A stretch of DNA of 64,000 nt from Ctena decussata (GCA_963989385.1 OZ022503.1:53566858-53630857); one strand, 5' to 3'; positions 38,715 through 50,229 are shown, counted from the first letter of the stretch. Made by a program: numbers and translations. The notes: generated by a model from the sequence alone, not told the origin.

Positions 38715-38990
38715 GAGAGGGATCATTGTCGAGTGGTTAGAGGCGCTCGGAAATAGTGCAGAAGGTCATGAGTTCGAATCCTGGCTTTGGTCAGCTCGCA
38801 ACTGGAACAGTCTCTCTCTGTCAACCCGGCAGTAAATGGGTACCTCTTTCGAATCAGGGTAGGATAAGGCAGCGAAAGGAGAGGTATGGGCTCCGCTTTT
38901 CATATGTTGTGCCCAAGATACAACGGGCCTCAAGCCCCTACTGCTCCCAAGGGCCACTTGGCTATGGGAAACCTTTACCTTTCACACAGC
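38715..38990 (+). repeat. SINE type S1, full length
   Basis: CATTGTCGAGTGGTTAGAGG, B box GAGTTCGAATCC, GTCAACCCGGCAGTAAATGG, GGATAAGGCAGCGAAAGGAG, ending ATGGGAAACCTTTACCTTTC. Confidence 0.85.
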
Positions 38991-38992
38991 TC

Positions 38993-39089
38993 CCCAGTAG
39001 GCAAATGACGTCGAACTGACGTCGATGCGACGTCGTTACGTTGAATCGACGTCAGTACGACGTCATTTTGACGTTGTGCGCCTGCTGGG
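38993..39089. repeat. Family A palindromic element
   Basis: CCCAGTAGGCAAATGACGTC to TTTTGACGTTGTGCGCCTGCTGGG in pieces. Inserted at the very end of the S1 SINE. Confidence 0.88.
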
Positions 39090-39251
39090 TCCAGACAATG
39101 CAGTTATTATTTGAAGCTATGTGTGGTGTTTGCTTTGTTAGAGGCGCCATAGTGGAGCCATAACATATGTCATATAAATTCACAAATTATTTCAGTGTTA
39201 TTACCAAGGGCATTTAGAGTTGATAGGCGATGTATATTGTGACTATGAACA

Positions 39252-39352
39252 CCTAGCAGGCACATAATGTGGAAATGACGTTGTACTGACGTCGATGCGA
39301 CGTCATCATCGACGTCAGTACGATGTCATTTCGACGTCATGTGTCAGCTGGG
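39252..39352. repeat. Family A palindromic element
   Basis: CCTAGCAGGCACATAATG to TCGACGTCATGTGTCAGCTGGG in pieces; centre CGACGTCATCATCGACGTC. Confidence 0.88.
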
Positions 39353-39868
39353 CATGGTTTGGCAACTGTGCATACTCAATCCACATGTTCATGCAGGGCA
39401 AAGCTTAGATAAGGAAGAAACGGCGCATGCCTTTCTACACTGCGCAAGCGTATAGGCATGGCGACACCTGTGCATTTCATTTATGTCCTAGGACGGAATT
39501 TCTCTAGACCTGGCTCAGAGATAAACCTGTTTTAGTGTTTAGGCTACGATGTGTTTACTCAAAACATATTTGAAAGTTACTGAGGTGAAGAGGGCATCTT
39601 TGGTTTCTGTGGCATATTTGGATAACCACGGATAATGGGCTATGACTCCTCTCACAGGTAATGGTGCCTTTTGAGCCTGTGCGAACAGAAAACAATCAGC
39701 TTGCGTATCTGTACAATCTAATCACATCCTTCAATGATCTTTATAATGCACTAAGGATCCATAGATTACCCCTACTAATACGAACAGAGAAGACTGATAA
39801 GACTGTGTTTATGGACAGGTTGATATGAATCTTCGATATTTGATACCTTTTTTCGTTGATGCTTCGTC

Positions 39869-39952
39869 ACAGAGCGCACAACCTTGAATCAACGTTGATT
39901 CAACGTCATGACGTTGCATCAACGTTGATTCAACGTTGTGTGCTCAGTTGGA
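39869..39952. repeat. Family B palindromic element
   Basis: GCGCACAACCTTGAATC, AACGTTGATTCAACGTC / ATCAACGTTGATTCAACG, TTGTGTGCTCAGTTGG. Confidence 0.85.
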
Positions 39953-39959
39953 CATTGGG

Positions 39960-40052
39960 TGTTGGGCAGAAATGTAGGACTGTGTATATAAAATATCGAA
40001 ACACTATCACACGGCGCCAAGCCACTGTCAAATTGTTGAAATGACAGGACAT
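39960..40052. repeat. Segment duplicated at 40072-40270, holding the empty site
   Basis: GAAATGTAGGACTGTGTATA, ATATCGAAACACTATCACAC and CACTGTCAAATTGTTGAAAT recur in the next copy, where a family B element is inserted. Here the site is uninterrupted (GCCAAGCC at 40017-40024). Confidence 0.85.
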
Positions 40053-40135
40053 GTATACATACGTGGAATAGAAATGTAGGGCTGGGTGAGTAGGTGTATA
40101 TATAAAATCTCGAAACACTTATCACACGACGCCAA

Positions 40136-40232
40136 CCCACTGGACACACAAGGTTGAATCAACCTTGATTCAACGTCACGACGTTGAATCAAGGTTGATT
40201 CAAGATCGATTCAACCTTGTGTTCCTGCTGGG
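40136..40232. repeat. Family B element with 3-bp target duplication
   Basis: CCCACTGGACACACAAGG to CCTTGTGTTCCTGCTGGG, flanked on both sides by CAA (40133-40135 and 40233-40235). The paralogous empty site has one CAA. Confidence 0.92.
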
Positions 40233-40449
40233 CAAGCCAGCACTGTCAAATTGTTGAAATGACAGGACATAAGTAGGATAGTTTCCTGCTTTTGAAGTGT
40301 TTTCCTGCCTCATGCAAGTGTTTGTTGTTCAACCTAGTTTTCCTTTAGGTTAGCTCACTTTAATCAAAATAACAGGGGTGGGTTTTTTCAGTTCACAAAA
40401 GATATACAAGTTAAGTCAGACAGACAAACAGAAAATTATTCACTAAAGC

Positions 40450-40551
40450 CGTGTTCATGTGCACATTTTGCACCCGGGTGCAAATTTGCCCCCGGGTGCA
40501 AATTTACACCCGGGTGCAAATTTGCACCATCTCATGTCGCGTTCATATGCC
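40450..40551. repeat. Family F element
   Basis: GTGTTCATGTGCACATTTTG, then three GCACCCGGGTGCAAATTT-type units, closing with GCGTTCATATGCC. Confidence 0.85.
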
Positions 40552-40670
40552 AATAAATTGTGTCCATACACTCCTAGATTTGATTTTAGATTTAACACAA
40601 TGTATTCAGTTTTTATGAGAAATTGTGGTTGTAAGTTATGTTCTATATGACAATAACTCTTTATCATGTC

Positions 40671-40710
<40 letters not shown>
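40671..40710 (+). repeat. (GT)n microsatellite
   Basis: About 20 uninterrupted GT dinucleotides. Confidence 0.97.
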
Positions 40711-40711
<1 letters not shown>

Positions 40712-41892
40712 ATGGGTGAGTCGTCCTCGATTTTGCTATGGCGGGGTGTGCGCCCGAAACTTTTATACTCCATTCATATAAAGGCCAAGCCCGAAAGGCA
40801 TAATATTCATATAATTCGAAATGAAAACCATATCCATTCGTATGATTGTATTTCAATCAATTACGTTCCTCAACCCAACCAAGCCTGCCCACCCCACACA
40901 CTGGCTGCAAACTAATAAGCCCCCTTGAAGGGGTCGCACAGAGGTAAATCCTTGTGTCATGATGTTCACAATGCACACTACTTACAAACCTCTTGTTAAT
41001 CTAATATTCTCTCAGCAGCAATTACAAGAAACTTTGTCTGCAGTGTAAACTAGTTGCACGCAATTGAAATAATCAGAGGCTGCTCATAATTAGAATTTAA
41101 AACTTATTTTATCATATGAAACGCGTCATGAATTAACCTGCATTTTGCAAAAACATAGCCACAGCTCAGCGCAACTAAGCAGCGCTTTTAGTTTTGCTAC
41201 AAGGATAGTAAAAACGCTCTCCTGATTCCGGAATTTAAAGCCTCTGGCCATCTTCTGTGATTGTACAACAGGGTTTGTGTCGGAGTGTCGGACCTGATAG
41301 GAAACACCGAAGACAGGTTTTCTCGTGACGCGGCTCATATAATATCAGAGATTAAAAGGAATTGTGGCGATGGTGTTAACTGTGTTAGTTTTAAGTTGCG
41401 TCCATCCAACAGCCCAGGTTATACATGTACGTAGACGTGGCCTCAATTTAAGTCTCGCCAGAGAGAGATGGGGGCAGCTTTTCTACTGCACCAGGGAAGC
41501 TTAGAGGAAGTGCACTCCCTCTCGTGTGTACTATTTAGCTGGGACGTCAGAGGATCCTCCTCAACCAAGTCTATGTGATTGAATGTGTGAAACGGGTTTG
41601 CTTGGTTTGCGTTGACGACCTGTTAGCAGGCTTCCTGAAAATTCAGGAGGTTGATAAGGGGGAGGGGGTGGCGATCGACGGTACCCATTCAAGTTAAGAT
41701 ATATTGCTTAAGAATGGCCATAATAATACTCTCATTAATTTTGATGTCTATTCAGCCAAAATATAAAGCCCGACTTTCAATTTGATAAAGACAATTTAAA
41801 ATGTATTTTTATAGATGTTTATACAGGATCGTCATAGAAAAGGTCTGCCATATATTAAAATCCCCGATCAAAATGCATAGAATTGAAACATT
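40711..41892. other. Intergenic sequence with a family D end fragment
   Basis: Only CAGGTTTTCTCGTGACGCGG, CTC at about 41314-41336 matches family D (one terminus). No gene seen. Confidence 0.4.
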
Positions 41893-42118
41893 TTGCGTTC
41901 ATGTGCACAATTTGCACCCGGGAGCAAATTTGCACCCGGGTGCAAATAAATTTGCACCACCTCAGAAGTAGGAGCAAAGTTGCACCCGGGTGCAAATTTG
42001 CACCCGGGTGCAAATTATAAAAACACCGTTCACATGGCCAAAACTACACCCGGGGTGCAAATTTGCACCCGGGGTACAGATTTGCACCCGGGTGCAAATT
42101 GTGCACATGAACACGGCT
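41893..42118. repeat. Family F element, larger copy
   Basis: GCGTTCATGTGCACAATTTG at the left and its inverse CAAATTGTGCACATGAACAC at the right. Inside are about seven CACCCGGGTGCAAATTTG-type units with spacers CACCTCAGAAGTAGG and AAAACACCGTTCACATGG. Confidence 0.92.
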
Positions 42119-42332
42119 TTTAAGTTAACTGTTAGATATTTGAGAGTTAGCAACACACATGGTTGCAATAAATCAGGATAGATAAAACTGATTTGACATC
42201 CGTATCCTTAAGTGCATGCAGTGATATGACCTTACATACTTTCGGTTATATTGAACAATAAAAGGACAATGAGAAAACTCAAAGAAGAACCCATAGCACA
42301 GGCTGACAGTGGTGTACCAACAACAAAATTTT

Positions 42333-42545
42333 GAGCCGCGACACGACAAAACAAACAATGTGGTTGTGCGCCCAGCGCAGACTCAGATCAGCCTGGGCAT
42401 CCACCCAGTCTGATCAGAGTCTTCGCTGTCCGCATGGAGGTTAAAGCGCTTAGCAAAGAGTCTGGTCAGACTTGGCGGATGCCGAGGCTGATCTGAGTCT
42501 GTGCTGAGCGCCCAACCACATGGTTGGTTTTCTCGTGTCGCGGCT
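42333..42545. repeat. Family D palindrome
   Basis: GAGCCGCGACACGACAAAAC to TTTTCTCGTGTCGCGGCTC; the middle is shorter (GAGGTTAAAGCGCTTAGC). Confidence 0.92.
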
Positions 42546-42639
42546 CAAATTATTTTGAAATAAAAAGTGGTAAAAAAATAACGAGTATAAATTCATAAAT
42601 CGGCAGAAAAAGTCATGGACAGTCACTTCCAACTTCGGA

Positions 42640-42740
42640 ACTCTGTGGTCTAGTGATTAAGATTGCTGACTGTAAAAGATAAGGGAGGGGGTTCTGGGCC
42701 TCGGCCGGTGCACAAGTGAGGAAATCACGTTCTGCCTGCT
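42640..42740 (+). repeat. Possible tRNA-like SINE head
   Basis: CTCTGTGGTCTAGTGATTAA looks like an A box; GGTTCTGGGCC is a poor B box. Confidence 0.3.
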
Positions 42741-43011
42741 GATGATCATTTGGTTTTGTTTTTGGCCACCTTCGCTTTACGATCGGCTCGATATAATGGA
42801 AATGTTCTTAAGATGGCCGTAACTCCCACTCATTGCATGAGATTTATATGTTTATATGCTCATGGGCCATATGGCTTAATGCATTAATAAAGTATTCATG
42901 TCGCTGACGCCAGTAAAGAGCTCCTTAGAGTGTCAGTTTATCGAGGTCTTGGTCCGTTTGTCACATGACAACAAACATGGCATCGCCTACTGCCCTAGGA
43001 GTAATAATATT

Positions 43012-43249
43012 GAGCCGCGATACGACAAAACCAACAAAGTGGCATGTGCGAGAAGCGCAGACTCAGATCAGCCTGGGCATCCGCCCAGTCTGTTCAGGGT
43101 CTTCACTGCCGGCATGGAGGTAGCTTAGGACCTAAGCTACCCTTTAAGCGCACAGCAAAGATTCTGATCAGACTGGGTGGATGCCAAGGCTGATCTGAGT
43201 CTTTGCTGCGCGCACATGTCACTTTATTGGTTTTGTCGTGTTGCAGCTC
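43012..43249. repeat. Family D palindrome
   Basis: GAGCCGCGATACGACAAAAC to GGTTTTGTCGTGTTGCAGCTC in pieces; full length. Confidence 0.92.
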
Positions 43250-43739
43250 AGATTGCTACTGTGGAAGCAGTATGCTTATTATCCTGATATGTAAGACTCT
43301 ACTCAGCCGGATGCCCTGGCCGATCTTAGTCAAGGCTGTTCCCAAGTGCCACAAGACACGTTTTGCTAGAGCCGCCAAGGCTACGACGACAAGATACTTT
43401 TGATTGATGATAAAGTACTTATGTGATACACTTACATCATAAGATAATATACATTGTTGTAAGTACTTACACATGACAATGTAATTTATATTGTTTAATA
43501 AATATTGTTTAAACCAAGAATTAAGTCATTAGTAACCCTATAAATCACCAAACTTAACATTCAGGCAAAAAACATGAAGTTTGCCCATTCTCGCGCTGGG
43601 TTCGGGGCGGTCTCGATTGCCAACGGTTTTGTAGAGCCCAGACTCATAATGAAGGCTTCCAGCTTTGGGTCCGTCAGAATCAACGATTATGGGGAGTGGG
43701 GGAGTGGTAGAGGGCGATTTAGCTTGCCTGAGTCATGCC

Positions 43740-44045
43740 TAATCTATTATCGCTCTGTTTATCGAAGCATAAAGGTAAAGGTTTCCTATAGACTAATAGC
43801 CGTAGGGGCAGCGGGGGTTAAAGGCCCACTGTATCTTTGGCACAGCAGATGAAAGGCGGAGCTCATCCCTCTCCTTTCGCTGCCTTGTCCTTCCCTGATT
43901 CGAAAACGGTATCCATTTGCTGCTGGGTTGAGAGGGAGTTGTCCAGTTGTCGGTTGGCGAAACCTGGGCGCGATCTCACGACCTTCCGGCGACTTTTTGC
44001 GCCATAACCGAGTCACTCTAACAACCCGACTACGGTGCCTCTCTA
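43740..44045 (-). repeat. SINE type S1
   Basis: On the minus strand: GAGGCACCGTAGTCGGGTTG head, then GGTTTCGCCAACCGACAAC, AACCCAGCAGCAAATGG, GGACAAGGCAGCGAAAGGAG and CTATAGGAAACCTTTACC. Confidence 0.83.
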
Positions 44046-44109
44046 TCGAAGTATAAGCGCCCAAAATAACCGTACTGTTGTTGGACGGCATGACATAAAA
44101 CCAAAAAAA

Positions 44110-46070
44110 AACTAGAAAATGTGTTTATGAAACACTATGCCCCCAACCATATGCTTGTCTCTAGAGAAAGTTCATCCAATAATGCTTGTACCTTTGTACC
44201 ATAGGCTTACAATGCACTAAGTCGAAAAAGGGGCTTAACTCAGTCAAAAATTTACGAATTGTTTTCGAAAGTTAATCAGGTCATCTACACCTTGGGCATT
44301 ATCAACCTGCAAAAATCATGATCCTAGCATCAGGGGTTCTCCAGATATTTTGTTCACAAGCTTCCATAGGCAAATAATGCACTAAGTTGAAAAAGGGGCA
44401 TAACACAATCAAAAATTTACAAATTATTTTCAAAAGTTAATCAGGTCATCTACACCACAGGCAGTATCTTCCTGCATAAACTCATGCTCCTAGCATCAGG
44501 TGTTCTTGAGATATTTTGTTCACAAGGTTCCATAGGCTTACAATGCACTAAGTCGAAAAAGGGGCATAACTCGATCAAAAATTCATGATTTCTTTTCCAA
44601 AGTTAATCAGGTCATCTACACCACAGGCAGTATCTTCCTGCAAAAAATCATGCTCCTAACATCAGGGGTTCTTGAGAGGTTCCATAGGCTTACAATGCAC
44701 TAAGTCGAAAAAGGGGCATAACTCGGTAAAAAATTCACGAATTTGTTTCAAAAGTTAATCAGGTCATCTACACCTTGGGCATTCTCATCTTGCAAAGCCT
44801 CATGATCCTAGCATCAGGGGTTCTTGAGCTATTTTGTTCACAAGGTTCCACAGGCTAAGTCGAAAAAGGGGCATAACTCTGGAAATACATGACCGGCGGA
44901 AAAATAAAAAAATACGGGTCTGCTTATTTTCCATACTGATCATGTGTATAAAGTTTCAAGTTCCTAGCTCTTATTGTTCTTGACTATATGTAAAGGTACC
45001 TTTGTACCATAGGCCTCAATGCACTAAGTCGAAAAAGGGGTATAACTCAATCAAAAATTCACGAATTGTTTTCAAAAGTTAATCAGGTCATCTACACCAC
45101 AGGCAGTATCTTCCTGCAAATAATCATGCTCCTAGCTTCAGGGGTTCTTGAGATATTTTGTTCACAAGGTTCCATAGGCTTACAATGCACTAAGTCGAAA
45201 AAGGGGCATAACTCGGACAAAAATTCACGAATTTGTTTCAAAAGTTAATCAGGTCATCTACACCTTGGGCATTCTCATCTTGCAAAGCCTCATGATCCTA
45301 GCATCAGGGGTTCTTGAGATATTTTGTTCACAAGGTTCCACAGGCTAAGTCGAAAAAGGGGCATAACTCTGGAAATACATTGCCGGCGGAAAAATAAAAA
45401 AATACGGGTCTGCTTATTTTCCATACTGATCATGTGTATAAAGTTTCAAGTTCCTAGCTCTTATTGTTCTTGACTATATGTAAGGGTACCTTTGTACCAT
45501 AGGCCTCAATGCACTAAGTCGAAAAAGGGGAATAACTCGATCAAAAATTCACGAATTTTTTTCAAAAGTTAATCAGATCATCTTCACCACAGGCAGTATC
45601 TTCCTGCAAAAAATCATGCTCCTAGCTTCAGGGGTTCTTGAGATATTTTGTTCACAAGGTTCCATAGGCTTACAATGCACTAAGTCGAAAAAGGGGCATA
45701 ACTCGGTCAAAAATTCACGAATTTGTTTCAAAAGTTAATCAGGTCATCTACACCTTGGGCATTCTCATCCTGCAAAACCTCATGATCCTAGCATCAGGGG
45801 TTCTTGAGATATTTTGTTCACAAGGTTCCGCAGGCTAAGTCGAAAAAGGGGCATAACTCTTGAAATACGTGACCCGCGGAAAAATAAAAAAATACGGGTC
45901 TGCTTATTTTTCATACTGATCATGTGTATAAAGTTTCAAGCTCCTAGCTCTTACGGTTCTTGATATGACAGACGGACAGACGGACAGACAGACAGACGGA
46001 CAGACGGACAGACGGACAGGCCCAAACCAATATGCCCCCACAATTTCTCCGAAATTGGGGGCATAAAAAA
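44110..46070 (+). repeat. Long repeat with ~160-bp units in ~485-bp higher-order blocks
   Basis: AAGTCGAAAAAGGGGCATAA recurs at about 44219, 44384, 44551, 44702, 44858, 45027, 45193, 45346, 45517, 45683 and 45837. A distinctive AAAATACGGGTCTGCTTATT block recurs every ~485 bp. The array opens with ACTATGCCCCCAACCATATG and closes with a GACGGACAGACGGACAG tail and a hairpin (46032-46066) built from TATGCCCCCACAATTTC and its inverse. Confidence 0.92.
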
Positions 46071-46139
46071 AAGGATGGGATTTTAACGAACTTTTTAATG
46101 CGATGGCTCAGCAGAAATGGCGAGTATGACAACTCTAAA

Positions 46140-46225
46140 TAATTTTTTCTTGTTTCTTCATAAAAACATATGTTGTCACCCCTTATTAGAACCGTCTCGG
46201 GGTCACAACATATGTTTTAATGGAG
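46140..46225. repeat. Family C element, loop deleted
   Basis: ACATATGTTGTCACCCCTTA, AGAACCGTCTC then directly GGGGTCACAACATATG; the GACGGTTCTAATGA part of the right arm is missing. Confidence 0.82.
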
Positions 46226-46917
46226 AACTAACAAAAAGTACCCACAAATTGTCAGTCAATCGCGTTCGCATCTCTAGATATCGTCAGGTTTGAATATGCT
46301 CACTGAAGATTTTAGTTTTGTCTGTCTGATTAAAAACGGGTTAATACGGGGTAGTTTTATGTTGGTTTTGCGGTTAATTAAGCGTTAAAAGCTACACAAA
46401 AACTGTCGTAAGATGCACATTTCAGGAAGTTATGAAAACTATTATGAGTGCGTGGTTATTTGAGATGCCGCAATTTGTTAAAAGCTGCTTAAAGCATATC
46501 CAAATTACACATGCTCAGACAAGCCTCACGACATCGCAGTCTAATCTGAGTATACGCATTTCTTCAAGAACACAACTCAAAAATGTTGATTTCAAAAAGC
46601 GATGAACAGTCTACTCGACTACTTGGGAAAATGCGCGATTCGCATTTGGTTTTAGAAACGTCTCTCTTTCACGAGACGGCTCATTTTGTAAATCTTGATA
46701 CAAAAATCCCGGACATGGACTTAAAAATACCGTAATTACCTTAAACAGTGGGAAACACCAGCCTATTACCATACTGATCCCAAAATTTGAACATGTAGAC
46801 TTTACAAGCCTTATGATATCTCAAAAATTATAGTGGAATCACACGCTGCACAGAGCTTGATACAGCGACTGGGTACACTTTCATTTTTTCATTTTCGTTT
46901 TTTCTCGCTTCTCAGTG
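46226..46917. other. Intergenic sequence, nothing recognised
   Basis: No repeats or open frames of interest. Confidence 0.35.
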
Positions 46918-46992
46918 GGGGTCAACTCTTGATGGAAAGAATTTGCTCCCCTAGGAGCAAATTCTTTCCCTAAAGAGTAGACCCCACTTTTG
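46918..46992. repeat. Family E fold-back, best copy
   Basis: GGGGGTCAACTCTTGATGG, AAAGAATTTGCTCCCCTAGG, AGCAAATTCTTTCCC, AAAGAGTAGACCCC. The inner 30 bp are a perfect palindrome. Confidence 0.92.
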
Positions 46993-47519
46993 AAGAGTTG
47001 GCCGTTCAAGGAAGTAACAGAAAATTACAAAAGTTCCCACTGCTTTAAAGACTGGTGGGGAGGTTAATGGCAGCCTGTTATACACTGTTGGGTCTTGCAC
47101 TTCCTTTAATTTAAAAAACTCATCGACATCTCATAAAAGGGGCATCTGTTAACGATATAGACCCTGTTCAGAACTTCAGACGCAGCATTCGACGGCGTCT
47201 GATCAAAACCTATACTGTTTCCATTAAACATATTTATAAAAAATACTTTGTTAATTAAATAAACAATGGACCTTCCAGAAATGTTAGGTGCAAAGGCCCA
47301 CTGTGTTTTAATGGGTTAAATAGCATGCGAACGGAAAACCTGTGGATACAAGCGGACGCTTTTGTGCTGTCTGATCAAGACTGTTACTGTGCAGCAAACC
47401 ACAAATAAGTACCTGGCCGGTCAAGGCGGATGTGCAGTCAGGTAAAAGCTGCTCGCGTTTGTCAGCTGTTAGGGTTTTCTTAGGCCTGCAACCCAGGTAT
47501 TCAGACAAGCAGAACTTAC
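46993..47519. other. Intergenic sequence, nothing recognised
   Basis: TTAGGGTTTTCTTAGG (47469-47484) echoes the arm of the adjacent fold-back. Confidence 0.3.
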
Positions 47520-47627
47520 GCACAGAAAACCCTAACCCCGGTGCCGTGAGGTCGACTTCCGGTTTTCACCGAGTCAACGTGAAAACCGGAGGTCGACATC
47601 ACGGCACGGGGGTAGGGTTTTCTGTGC
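47520..47627. repeat. Fold-back, ~50-bp arms
   Basis: GCACAGAAAACCCTAACCCC, GTGCCGTGAGGTCGACTTCC, GGTTTTCAC and inverse around CGAGTCAAC. Few mismatches and GC-rich. Confidence 0.93.
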
Positions 47628-47814
47628 TCGAGTAAAATCAAGGAAGTTTTTTTTTCACTTCCTTTTCATTACTATTCTTTTATGAAACATGTTTAGTATT
47701 CAGGGAATTATAAAATAAGCGTTGACATCATACATGCCAGTGTGTTTTCAAAGGTGCATTATGACACACTGAGCGATCGGATTCGGACCACTCCACACAT
47801 GTCCTTGCAATTAT

Positions 47815-47868
47815 GACTTTGAATCAACGTTGATTCAATGTTGATTCAATGATGTGTGCCCAATGGGG
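47815..47868. repeat. Family B element, left part missing
   Basis: ACTTTGAATCAACGTTGATT, CAATGTTGATTCAATGATGT, GTGCCCAATGG. Confidence 0.7.
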
Positions 47869-47966
47869 ACATTGCCGATCAGGCATGCATGTACAATCGG
47901 AGTTCAAGAATCAGATCAGACTGCAATATGCACGCGAGGTTTTGTTGTCCCTACATTTAACAGAAT

Positions 47967-48176
47967 GAGCAACGACACGACAAAACCAATGTAGTGGCAT
48001 GTGCGCTCAAAACAGACTCAGATCAGCCTAGGCATCCATCTAGTCCGATTGGAGTCTTCGCTTTGCGCTTAAAACGTAGCTTAAGTTCTAGGCTACCTCC
48101 ATGCGAATGCCAAGGCTGACCTGAGTCTTCGCTGGGCTGGGCGCACATGCCGCTTTGTTTTATCGTGTCGCGGCTC
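47967..48176. repeat. Family D palindrome, diverged
   Basis: GAGCAACGACACGACAAAAC to TTTTATCGTGTCGCGGCTC. Confidence 0.85.
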
Positions 48177-48293
48177 AGAATGAGGAAGCGATGTAAAATA
48201 TTCCTCCACGTATTTCCGCCATTTTTACCAAAGGAAACAACTATTGTGACTGTCTGTTTGCTGCCTTGGAGGATGTAGCCTCCAAGTATATAG

Positions 48294-48395
48294 GCACTCA
48301 GCGTTATATCAACATTGAATCAACGTTGATTTGAAACTTCATGTCGTTGAATCAATGCTAATTCAGTGTTGATTCACGGCTGTGGGACCAGTGGG
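48294..48395. repeat. Family B palindromic element
   Basis: GGCACTCAGCGTTATATC, ATTGAATCAACGTTGATTTG, TCGTTGAATCAATGC, TGTGGGACCAGTGG. A family E-like piece follows at 48400-48490. Confidence 0.72.
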
Positions 48396-48785
48396 CTTCT
48401 TAAATGGGGTCTCTTCCGAAAGACAAGAATTTTCCTCAAGGGAAGAAAATGCTTCCAATTTAGCGTTAATCCCCTTTGGGAAGAGTAGCGCGAATGGACT
48501 TTCAAACAATTTTTGTTTTCGTTATTTTTTTCATCCTTTACGATATATGGCTTATTTGTATAATCAAGTCCGCCCAGATTTTTCAAGCAATCTGTGTTGG
48601 TCATTTTGCTGAACATATACATATATTCTTTATTTACACTCAGGTCTTTACAGACATATGAGGTTATAAAACAATATACATGTACATGGGCATCTAGACA
48701 TAACAGTCACATACAGTCATAATCACATTATAAATCACAGAGTAATCTAAATAATCACATGATCACAGAATAATTCATATAGTAT

Positions 48786-48892
48786 CCCCTCAGGCACACA
48801 GTGCTTAATCAACCTTAAATCAACGTTGATTCAACGTCGTGACGTTGAATCAAAGTCGATTCAATGCCGATCCAACGCCTTGTACCGGTGGG
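48786..48892. repeat. Family B palindromic element
   Basis: CCCCTCAGGCACACAGTG, AATCAACGTTGATTCAACG, GACGTTGAATCAAAGTCG, CCTTGTACCGGTGGG. Confidence 0.82.
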
Positions 48893-49984
48893 TTGTTAAA
48901 CACCAAGGTATCTAATAGTGGTAATATTGTACACATGATAATGATGTCACAAATAAAGGATTGGTTTGGTACAGTTGTGGAGAGGGGGGGGGGTGAAGTT
49001 CACTTGCAAATGTCTTGAAAATGAGCAGGTAATATTAATTATTTTTTTGTTTTGCGAAATTGACACAGTTACGGAATACTAATTATGGGTGTTAAATGCT
49101 ATTAAACTCTTATAGGTATACAACTACGGTATGTAGTCCCCGTGCAATTCACATTATTACGAGGTTAAGATAGTCGTAAATAATATATATTATCTGATTA
49201 TACAGTGCAATGTAACGTTATATGGGTATAACCTGGAATTTCAAGGTATGTTTTTTTTTATTTATAAAAAGAAAAGAAAGAAAACTAGTATATATGTATT
49301 TGTATATGAAAGTGATCTACAAGCATAGTTTTAAAAGTGTCAAGTTATATCAGATGGGTGATTTCTATTTCTTAAGCCCTTTCAGCAGGATTTCGGTCAT
49401 TTCAAGTCTCGAGGTGAGTAAATAATGAAGTAAATGTGCATTCTGCAAAAGCCAGAGGATAGGGAAGAATCATTGCCTCGGCGCGATTCGATCCATAGTA
49501 AGCAGGTAAGTGGACTACGAAAACAGGTAAGTATATCATGAGCAGATGCGTTTCCGTTGTGCAATAGTTACAACTGGCAAACTAAGTGCCTATGAAGGTT
49601 TGTAAAATAGTTTCTAGTTGCAATACCCACAATACATATTCCCTTGGCCAGCGAAAGCGAAACACCAAGGAAAAGGTAAATGGTTTGCAACTACAATGAG
49701 CAAATATCTATGAGCCCAGAAATCTTCCCTGTCCGACAAGCTTTTGCAATCAAAACATAAAAAGACATACATTCCGACATCTTTCCGTCATTAAGAGTTA
49801 TTAGCTCCCAATGTGACGAAGCAATTCATTAGGTAACCGTATATAAGTAATACAAATGGCGAATAAACAATGACAACGACAACTACATATAATAATGATA
49901 ACAAAACATATATACATGTATGGGATCGTTTACCAGATGTTGGAAACAACTTTTGATAAGACAAAACAGCGTATATAAGCTAGG
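48893..49984. other. Intergenic sequence with splice-like signals, unresolved
   Basis: Possible short plus-strand exons (49203-49243 and 49386-49413) and two successive CAGGTAAGT donors (49503 and 49524) occur, but no consistent frame or product emerges. Confidence 0.25.
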
Positions 49985-50042
49985 ACTAGTGACAAGAACG
50001 TATGTCGCGGGACCGATGTCCAGACGGCTTACTCCTGTCACT
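49985..50042. repeat. Family G hairpin
   Basis: ACTAGTGACAAGAACGTATG, GATGTCCAGACGGCTTACT, CCTGTCAC. Confidence 0.7.
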
Positions 50043-50229
50043 TTAATCAATCGCATTAGATGTTGTTGAAAATACATTCAGAGTCGATATTTTGTCTTGT
50101 ATTTGTATAAAATAAATGTCTGACTGTACTACCATAAGAAAACGATAACGTTAACTTAAAGGTGGCATAGGAGCAACATAGTTTACATATAATGAGTATC
50201 AATTTCCGTCTACTTGCGTTTCTAGTTTC

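Noticed and set aside
40455..40856. 133-codon minus-strand ORF with a His-Thr repeat
   Set aside because: Made of a (GT)n microsatellite and family F repeats.
49436..49507. Plus-strand MCILQKPEDREESLPRRD start followed by CAG/GTAAGT
   Set aside because: GCGATTCGATCC looks like a SINE B box, two donors follow in succession, and no consistent downstream frame was found.
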